From NCBI GenBank assembly GCA_036558905.1, contig DATBER010000017.1:1-59518 (forward strand): a DNA stretch of 59,518 bases. The letters run 5' to 3'. A program made the position numbers and the translations under genes. Position 1 is the stretch's first letter. Every line of letters begins with the position of its first letter. Positions 54,401 through 59,518 of the stretch are shown piece by piece. Source of the DNA: DASXRA01 sp036558905. GTDB taxonomy: Bacteria > Actinomycetota > Actinomycetes > Mycobacteriales > Jatrophihabitantaceae. The notes below the pieces were generated by a model that did not search any database, was not told where the DNA came from, and was given only the letters and a program-made list of their open reading frames with translations.

Positions 54401-54553
54401 GTCGCGTCTGACGCCCGGCCCACCCCACGTCGAACGATGCGGTGGGGGCTGCGGCAGGCGTCGCGAGTCAGTAGCCATCAGATCTTCGGGCAGCGGCCCG
54501 TCGGGCGACGGTCGGTGCCCGGCCAGGGGGTGAACGTGAGCAAGCGAACGTCA

Positions 54554-54577
54554 GGTGGACTCGGATTCGGGTCCACC
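54554..54577 (+). repeat. Leader hairpin before the second WXG100 pair
   Basis: A 7-bp stem (ggtggac / gtccacc) with a 10-nt loop ends 26 nt upstream of the GTG at 54604. It could influence translation of the second pair. No other gene is visible in the 248-nt gap. Confidence 0.45.
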
Positions 54578-54603
54578 CAGGTACAAGTAAGTGGGCGAAT
54601 GGC

Positions 54604-54915
54604 GTGAATAGCTACCGGGTTGACACCGGCGTCATGGCATCAGCGGCCGGCCGCATCGGTGAAGCGGCCGAACGGATCGACGAGCTGCTGAGCAAGATGG
54701 TGACCGACGTCGACAACATGCTGGCGGCTTGGAGCGGTCCCGCCGCCAATGCGCACAAGAGCATGCACGAGCGATTCATCACCGACGCGAACACGATCAA
54801 CACCTCGCTGCGGGAGATGCAGGACGCGCTGCTCCGCACGCATCGCGCCTACGTCACGCAAGAGACCGAGCAGACCGACGACCACCGCCGGTTCCAGGCC
54901 TCGATCAGCGAGTAG
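54604..54915 (+). CDS. WXG100 protein, second pair, 103 aa
   Basis: A 103-residue protein with the turn motif WSG (MLAAWSGPAANAHKSMHERF) and YVTQE (YxxxE) close to the C-terminus. Length, charge pattern and the tail (REMQDALLRTHRAYVTQETEQ) parallel the 103-aa member of the first pair (ARIHEALVSTHSTYGSQESDQ), so the two arose by duplication. The GTG at 54604 has no strong ribosome binding site. It lies 10 nt before the next gene. Confidence 0.9.
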   Translation: MNSYRVDTGVMASAAGRIGEAAERIDELLSKMVTDVDNMLAAWSGPAANAHKSMHERFITDANTINTSLREMQDALLRTHRAYVTQETEQTDDHRRFQASISE

Positions 54916-54925
54916 AGGGGGAAAC

Positions 54926-55210
54926 ATGATCTATGTAGACCCGGAGAAACTCGAGACGGCGGCCGGGAACTTCGCGGCGCACGAGAAGACGCTGCACGGC
55001 ATCCTCTCCCAGTTGGAAGGCGACCTCGCCCCGCTGGTCTCGTCTTGGGAGGGCAGCGCCCAGGAGCTGTACGTGCAGAAGAAGGCGGCCTGGGACGCTG
55101 CCGCGGCCGACCTCGCCGCGATGCTGGGGACGATCACGTCCAACACCCGCAAGGCGCACCAGAGCTACGTGGACCTGATCACCGAGACGAAGGCGATGTG
55201 GACACCGTGA
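54926..55210 (+). CDS. WXG100 protein, second pair, 94 aa
   Basis: A 94-residue protein with the turn motif WEG (LVSSWEGSAQELYVQKKAAWDAAAADL). It parallels the 95-aa member of the first pair throughout (LAPLVSSWEG vs LNPMVQSWTG). Near the end HQSYVDLITETKAM lacks a YxxxD/E match (Y is followed by VDLI), unlike the other three. It is probably the partner of the preceding protein. The ATG at 54926 follows AGGGGG. Confidence 0.9.
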   Translation: MIYVDPEKLETAAGNFAAHEKTLHGILSQLEGDLAPLVSSWEGSAQELYVQKKAAWDAAAADLAAMLGTITSNTRKAHQSYVDLITETKAMWTP

Positions 55211-55249
55211 CGACTTTCAACCGGTGTTCGCGGCTGGAGGGGCAACGCC

Positions 55250-55618
55250 ATGGGTAACAATCCGAAACCGAGCGCGGCCACGCTCGACAAGCTGAAGGAC
55301 GCGCTGAGCGATCTGCAGGGCCTGCAAAGCGACTGGCAGTCCTACTCGTCGCTGAGCAAGCTCAAGACCATCAACGATCTGTCGCCAGACGGAATCGAGA
55401 ATCTGCTCAACAACGCCGGCCACAACTACAACCGCTATTACGGCACCCGCGCCGGCGCGGTGAGCGGCGCCGTTGACGCGGTGAAGAGCGGTGTCGACAC
55501 GCTCGTCAAGTTGTTGGACGCGACCGTCAAGAAGTACGACACCAACGAGCAGAACAACCAGGACGCGGCGGACAACACCGGCGGTAGCAATACCTCCGGC
55601 TCTGACGGCAAGGGCTGA
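55250..55618 (+). CDS. Small helical protein of the type VII locus, possible substrate
   Basis: A 122-residue protein with no signal peptide or membrane helix. Helical segments (ATLDKLKDALSDLQGLQSDW, then VSGAVDAVKSGVDTLVKLLDATVKKY) are broken by a Gly/Tyr-rich turn (HNYNRYYGTRAG) rather than a WXG. YDTNE follows, matching YxxxD/E, and a Ser/Thr/Asn/Gly tail ends the chain. I recognise no family. The motif and its place between the WXG100 genes and the PPE-like gene suggest an ESX substrate or chaperone partner. The ATG at 55250 lies 40 nt after the preceding stop, with GGAGGGG upstream. Confidence 0.75.
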   Translation: MGNNPKPSAATLDKLKDALSDLQGLQSDWQSYSSLSKLKTINDLSPDGIENLLNNAGHNYNRYYGTRAGAVSGAVDAVKSGVDTLVKLLDATVKKYDTNEQNNQDAADNTGGSNTSGSDGKG

Positions 55619-55624
55619 TCCGAC

Positions 55625-56821
55625 ATGAACTACGCGGCAACGGACGGCGGGGGCGGCGACGGCTTCCCGCACACCAAGAACTATCACGAGTACCCGCTGC
55701 ACGGCAGCTCCGGCCACAGCAACGAGCAGGGCGAGAGCTTTGCCCACGCGTTCTTCGTTTCCGGCGGCGGCGCCGAGCAGAGCAAGGTCGAAGGCGCGCT
55801 GATGCACATCAAGCCGGAGAACATCAAGAGCAAGGCCAACACCTGGAACGACGCCTACCAAGACCTGTCCGACATCCTGACCACGCTGACGACCGCGCAG
55901 GGCAAGATCGCGGACGGTTGGCAGGGTGACGACGCCGACCAGGCGCACACGGTCATCAAGGGCATCGTCGCGACCTGCAGCCAGCAGGTCGGCAACGCGA
56001 GTGGTCTCTCCACCGGTCTGAGCAACATGGCCGCCCAGTTGAAGTGGTGCAAGGACAACTGGGGCCACGATGAGGGCATCGCCAGCGGCTTCGGGAACTG
56101 GGTCAGCGGCAACGACGACCGCGCGGCGGCGAACGACTACAACACCATGATCCAGAACATCAACAACGAGGCGCTGCCGTACATGCCGGTGAGCGTCGCG
56201 AAGGACGTCAAGACCGACGCGACCCCGAGCGTCGACGACCGCAACAGTCCTGGTCCCGGTCCGGGCACGCCGCCCGGGTACGGCCCTGGTACCCCGCCGC
56301 ACGTGTCGAGCCCGCCTCCGCATCCCGGCGTTCCGCCGAACCCGGGCGTTCCCCCGCACCCGGGTATCCCGCCGAATCCGGGTACCCCGCCGGTGCCCGG
56401 ACCGGGCGTCCCGGGAGCGCCGGGGCCGATCGGTCCTGGTCCGGGGATTCCGGGCACGGGCATCGGCCCGGGCACGGGCATTGACACCGGCTCGTCCCTG
56501 GCCGGACTCGACGGCGGGGGCGGCCTGGGCGGCGGTGGCCTGGGCGGCGCGCCGTCCGGACTCGGCGGTGGCGCCCCGGGTGCCGGCGGCGGGCTGGCGG
56601 GCGCGGGGTCGGGGCTCGGCAACGGAGCCGGCGGGCTCGGTGCCGGAGCCGGGGCCGGAGGTGCCGGAGATGGGGCAGGTGCGGCCGGTATGGGCGGGCG
56701 CGGCATGATGCCAATGCACGGCAGCGGCAACGACGAGGAAGAGCGGGAGCGCAGTACATGGCTGGTCGAGGACGAGGACGTATGGGGTGGCACCGACGCC
56801 CCGTCCGGGACGATCGACTGA
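55625..56821 (+). CDS. PPE-like/WXG-domain secreted protein, Pro/Gly-rich
   Basis: A 398-residue protein. Residues 60-200 form a helical PPE/WXG-like domain (LMHIKPENIKSKANTWNDAYQDLSDIL) with a GWQGDDADQAH turn at about 98. Residues 205-285 are a Pro-rich linker of PPxPGxPP repeats. Then follow Gly/Ala-rich repeats, and the acidic C-terminus EEERERSTWLVEDEDVWGG is a conserved tail I recall from other actinobacterial ESX-locus proteins. The function is unknown; it is probably secreted or surface exposed. It lies 6 nt after the 122-aa gene. Its last 40 nt overlap the mycosin gene. Confidence 0.78.
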   Translation: MNYAATDGGGGDGFPHTKNYHEYPLHGSSGHSNEQGESFAHAFFVSGGGAEQSKVEGALMHIKPENIKSKANTWNDAYQDLSDILTTLTTAQGKIADGWQGDDADQAHTVIKGIVATCSQQVGNASGLSTGLSNMAAQLKWCKDNWGHDEGIASGFGNWVSGNDDRAAANDYNTMIQNINNEALPYMPVSVAKDVKTDATPSVDDRNSPGPGPGTPPGYGPGTPPHVSSPPPHPGVPPNPGVPPHPGIPPNPGTPPVPGPGVPGAPGPIGPGPGIPGTGIGPGTGIDTGSSLAGLDGGGGLGGGGLGGAPSGLGGGAPGAGGGLAGAGSGLGNGAGGLGAGAGAGGAGDGAGAAGMGGRGMMPMHGSGNDEEERERSTWLVEDEDVWGGTDAPSGTID

Positions 56822-58113
56822 CGACCAGAAAGCGCGCGACGCGGCGGTGGTGGCGGTCGGTGACGGCCGTCGCTACCGCCGTCGCACTGCTCATCGCCGG
56901 GATGCCTCCGGCCAACGCCGCGTGGGCGGAAGAGTGGTGGCTCCCCCGGCTCGACGTCAACAAGGCCTGGACGGTGTCCAAGGGCGCCGGGGTCACCGTT
57001 GCCGTCGTCGACACCGGCGTCGTCGACAAGCTCGGCGACCTATCGGGTCGAGTGTTGCCCGGCGTGAACCTCGTCGGCGGCGGCGATGGCCGCTCCGACC
57101 CCGGCGACGGCTGTAACGAGTCCGGCGGTTGCTACAGCCACGGCACCCAGATGGCGCTGCTCATCGCCGGGACCGCCGCGGGCCAGGGCTTTCAGGGCAT
57201 CGCCCCCGCGGCCAAGATCCTGCCGGTCAAGGTCATCTCCAGGACGGGGCTCGACGCAGACGACGGGCCGATCGCTCAGGGCGTCAAGTGGTCGGTCGAC
57301 CACGGCGCGAAGATCGTCAGCATCTCCCTGGGCACATCCGGCAGTTGCCCCGACGAGGTCGGGGCGGCCATCAAGTACGCCTACCAGCACGACGTCATCG
57401 TCGTTGCCGGATCCGGCAACGACAGCTCGCCGGTCATGGGCAACATCGCCGCCTGTCCGGGCGCGCTGGCCGTCGGCGCGACGAATCCGCAGTTCACCCG
57501 GGCGTCCTTCAGCAACTACGGGCCGCAGCTGGCTTTCGTCGATCCGGGCACCCCGAACGTGCAGGAGACGCTGAGCGGCGCGAAGCTGCCCGGCGGGGAC
57601 AACAGCGGCGGTACCAGTGATGCGACGGCCATCGCCGCCGCAACCCTCGCCCTGATCCGCTCGCACTTCCCGCACATGTCGGCCCGCGACGTGGTCACCC
57701 ACGCGCTGTACAACGTGCATAACGGTCTGGGCAAGTTCGGCGTGCGCATCAGCGACCAGCTCGGCTACGGCGAGATCCTGCCCTACCACGCGATGGCCGA
57801 CGCGCTGCCCGCGGGCGCGTCCAACCCGATCTACGACCAATGGGCCAAAGAGCTGGGCCCGCCGACACCGGGTGGCGGCTCGAGCGGCAGCTCGGCCGCC
57901 CCGTCGTCCGGCTCGGATGAACAACCGAGTTCCGAGCCGGCGTCGGGTGGCGGCCAGGCCAATGGGTCGAGCGGCTCGGGCAGCTCCGGCATTCCGGTCG
58001 GCGTCATCATTCTGATCGTCGTCGTGGTGATCGCAGCCGGCGTCAGCGTGGCCGTTGTCGTGCGCCGCAGCAAGCGCAGCAGCACGGTCGGTGGCTACCC
58101 GCCACCGCGCTGA
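56782..58113 (+). CDS. mycP: Mycosin-type subtilisin protease MycP (first)
   Basis: About 443 residues. The N-terminal signal (RWWRSVTAVATAVALLIAGMPPANA) is followed by an S8 catalytic domain with Asp in VAVVDTGV, His in CYSHGTQMALLIAG, the oxyanion Asn in GSGND, and Ser in GGTSDATAIAAATLAL. A Ser/Gly linker and one C-terminal helix (VGVIILIVVVVIAAGVSVAVVV) then anchor it. Mycosins cleave ESX substrates or stabilise the complex outside the membrane. The start is uncertain. The ATG at 56782 overlaps the PPE-like gene by 40 nt; another at 56758 is possible. It faces the second protease gene. Confidence 0.88.
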   Translation: MGWHRRPVRDDRLTTRKRATRRWWRSVTAVATAVALLIAGMPPANAAWAEEWWLPRLDVNKAWTVSKGAGVTVAVVDTGVVDKLGDLSGRVLPGVNLVGGGDGRSDPGDGCNESGGCYSHGTQMALLIAGTAAGQGFQGIAPAAKILPVKVISRTGLDADDGPIAQGVKWSVDHGAKIVSISLGTSGSCPDEVGAAIKYAYQHDVIVVAGSGNDSSPVMGNIAACPGALAVGATNPQFTRASFSNYGPQLAFVDPGTPNVQETLSGAKLPGGDNSGGTSDATAIAAATLALIRSHFPHMSARDVVTHALYNVHNGLGKFGVRISDQLGYGEILPYHAMADALPAGASNPIYDQWAKELGPPTPGGGSSGSSAAPSSGSDEQPSSEPASGGGQANGSSGSGSSGIPVGVIILIVVVVIAAGVSVAVVVRRSKRSSTVGGYPPPR

Positions 58114-58134
58114 CGACCGTCGTCGTCCCCGGGA

Positions 58135-59361
58135 TCAGCGCGTCGTTCGGGCCGGTGAGACCCGGCTACCCGTCGGTCCGGTGAACCACGAGCCACGCCG
58201 GATGATCGCGGCGATCAGTCCGGCGAGTACGGCCAGCCCGAGCAGGATCAGCCCGGTCGCCAACGCGAGGTGCTGCAGGTGCCGGTCGGCCTTGGGTCCG
58301 GGCGGTAGGGGTGCGATCTCGCTCGGCTTGCTCGTCGGGGCGATCGACGCGGAGTCGTCCCGGATAGCCGTCACCGCGAGATACGGGTTGACGATTCCGT
58401 AGCCGTACGAGCTGCTGGGCACCGAGAATCCGGGCGGGGCGTCGGCGGTCGCCTCGATCCGGGACACCACCTGCGCAGCGGTCAGCGAGGGATGCGCGGC
58501 CCGAACGAGAGCCGCAGTGCCGGCGACCACGGGCGCGGCGTAGCTCGTGCCCTGCTGGTTGGCCAGGTAGCCGATCTTCGGCATCGGCAGCTCCACGCCG
58601 TTGCCCGGTGCCGATATGTTGACATAGCTACCGCGGGTCGAGGCTCCGGACACCTGGTCGCTCTGGTCGGTCATGGCCACGGCGAGCACGTTCGGGTACT
58701 TGGTCGAGTAGGCCGCCGGGTAGGCCGGCAGGTCGGTGGACGCGCCGTCGTTGCCGCCGGCCGCGACCACCACGATGTTGTGGCGAGCGGCGTCGGCCAC
58801 CGCGCTCTCCAGGTCGGGGGTGGAAACGTTCGTCACGATCGAGATGTTGATGACCTGGACGTGCGCGGCGATCGCGGCCTCGATGGCGGCGCCGATGTGG
58901 TTGGTGCCCTGCTGTTCCTGGCCTGACTGCTCCTTGATCGGCACGATCGTCACGCCCGGAGCTACGCCGGTGAAGTACACACCGTCGACCTTGGGAGCGG
59001 CAATGAGGCCGGCCACGGCGGTTCCGTGGAAGTAGCAGTCGCGCGTGTCGTTGGTGCCGAACTGGCCGGAGACGTTGTATCCGGGAGCCACCTTCATCTT
59101 GCTCAGCTGGGCCTGCTCGGTGTTCAGGCCGCTGTCGACCACGCCGACCCGAACGCCCGAGCCGTCGGTGATCGGCCAGACGCTCGGCACGTTGAGCCGC
59201 TTCAGCTCCCACGCCTGCGCAGGCGGTTCGGACCCGCCGATCTTGACCGCGCAGTCGTTCGGATCGGCGGTCGCGGCCGGGGCGGTCCAGACGGTGGTCG
59301 TACTCAAGACGGCGAAGGTGACTGCGCCCGCCGCGGCGGCCCGCACGATGTGACGTCTCAT
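58135..59361 (-). CDS. mycP: Mycosin-type subtilisin protease MycP (second)
   Basis: A 408-residue protease with signal peptide (RAAAAGAVTFAVLSTTTVWTAPAATA), then DPNDCAVKIGGSEPPAQAWELKRLNVPSVWPITDGSG, the mycosin N-terminal segment. The triad is Asp in VGVVDSGL, His in CYFHGTAVAGL and Ser in GTSYAAPVVAG. One C-terminal helix (LALATGLILLGLAVLAGLIAAII) anchors it. It resembles mycobacterial MycP more closely than the first protease does, because the Cys-containing N-terminal segment is present. It is convergent with the first mycP (21 nt between) and 44 nt from a further gene in the same direction. Confidence 0.9.
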   Translation of the reverse strand: MRRHIVRAAAAGAVTFAVLSTTTVWTAPAATADPNDCAVKIGGSEPPAQAWELKRLNVPSVWPITDGSGVRVGVVDSGLNTEQAQLSKMKVAPGYNVSGQFGTNDTRDCYFHGTAVAGLIAAPKVDGVYFTGVAPGVTIVPIKEQSGQEQQGTNHIGAAIEAAIAAHVQVINISIVTNVSTPDLESAVADAARHNIVVVAAGGNDGASTDLPAYPAAYSTKYPNVLAVAMTDQSDQVSGASTRGSYVNISAPGNGVELPMPKIGYLANQQGTSYAAPVVAGTAALVRAAHPSLTAAQVVSRIEATADAPPGFSVPSSSYGYGIVNPYLAVTAIRDDSASIAPTSKPSEIAPLPPGPKADRHLQHLALATGLILLGLAVLAGLIAAIIRRGSWFTGPTGSRVSPARTTR

Positions 59362-59405
59362 AACGCCACTAGCTTGGCAGATCGTCCCCGGTCGGGAGCA
59401 ACGAC

Positions 59406-59518
59406 CTAACGGGTGGCGATGCCCCGCGACAGCCGCCGATCGATCCAGTCGCCCACCACCTGCCACTGCGGCAGCAGCACGAACGCGAGCAGCAGCACGC
59501 CGACGCAGGCGCCGCCGA
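59406..59518 (-). CDS. Partial gene, C-terminus of a membrane protein
   Basis: The last 37 codons of a minus-strand gene reach the window edge: a hydrophobic segment (VGVLLLAFVLLPQWQVV) and a short basic tail ending RRLSRGIATR. The frame ends in TAG at 59406, 44 nt before the second mycP start, so both are probably co-transcribed. A type VII membrane protein is possible by context, but the sequence is too short to assign. Confidence 0.4.
   Translation of the reverse strand, partial: GGACVGVLLLAFVLLPQWQVVGDWIDRRLSRGIATR

Overview
The window is high-GC DNA (roughly 70%) with abundant GTG starts and Shine-Dalgarno sites, short intergenic gaps and no rRNA, tRNA, insertion sequence, prophage or CRISPR that I can see. 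The gene content (IdeR/DtxR, a SigB-type sigma factor, LexA with TCGAAC-type boxes, DUF3039/DUF3099/DUF4192/DUF7455 proteins, coenzyme-B12-dependent NrdJ, and a type VII secretion locus with WXG100 proteins) places it in a free-living Actinomycetota. The order DUF3039 - sigB - ideR - nrdR - LysM protein - lexA follows the mycobacterial Rv2699c-Rv2720 order (from memory), so this is a conserved chromosomal core with lineage-specific insertions. I cannot name the genus.

Layout. 1-1.4 kb: an unknown partial gene and a decayed lysA-like gene (N-terminus missing, one frameshift). 1.4-2.4 kb: DUF7455 protein and a rhomboid-like membrane protein. 2.5-7 kb: kdpD-kdpE without kdpFABC, then an MFS transporter whose 7th codon is a stop. 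7-14.2 kb: secreted S33 peptidase, two tandem DMT permeases, an SF2 helicase, a TRIC-like channel and a BrkB-like protein. 14.2-20.2 kb: DUF3039, DUF3099, dtd, sigB (with a strong ECF-type promoter), rhodanese, ideR, gltD. 20.2-23.1 kb: DUF4192, an unknown protein and a NUDIX-nuclease-like fusion. 23.1-29.5 kb: a five-gene MacAB-like export operon with two adaptor proteins and a lipoprotein. 29.7-38.8 kb: metabolic genes (VOC, EamA, PAP2, GH15, secreted GH30, SnoaL-like, MSOX-like oxidase, quinone oxidoreductase). 38.8-44.7 kb: a pseudogene fragment of a PHB-depolymerase-type esterase, then nrdR-nrdJ and the LysM/lexA SOS pair. 44.7-59.5 kb: a type VII secretion locus with EccC, D, E and B, two tandem WXG100 pairs, a small YxxxE protein, a PPE-like Pro/Gly-rich protein and two mycosin-type proteases on opposing strands.

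How the parts work together. The DNA-damage and dNTP block is the best-resolved regulatory unit. Three LexA boxes sit between lexA and the divergent LysM protein, probably a damage-induced cell-wall or division factor. The nrdR-nrdJ promoter carries a NrdR-like box and a periodic array of DnaA-box-like sequences. The type VII locus has the membrane core EccB/C/D/E, candidate substrates and proteases, but no eccA inside the window. The MacAB-like operon looks like one envelope export machine whose two adaptors have unusual Ser/Gly-rich insertions. The best candidates for something undescribed are this two-adaptor operon and the T7SS accessory proteins (the 212-aa protein beside eccE and the 122-aa YxxxE protein).
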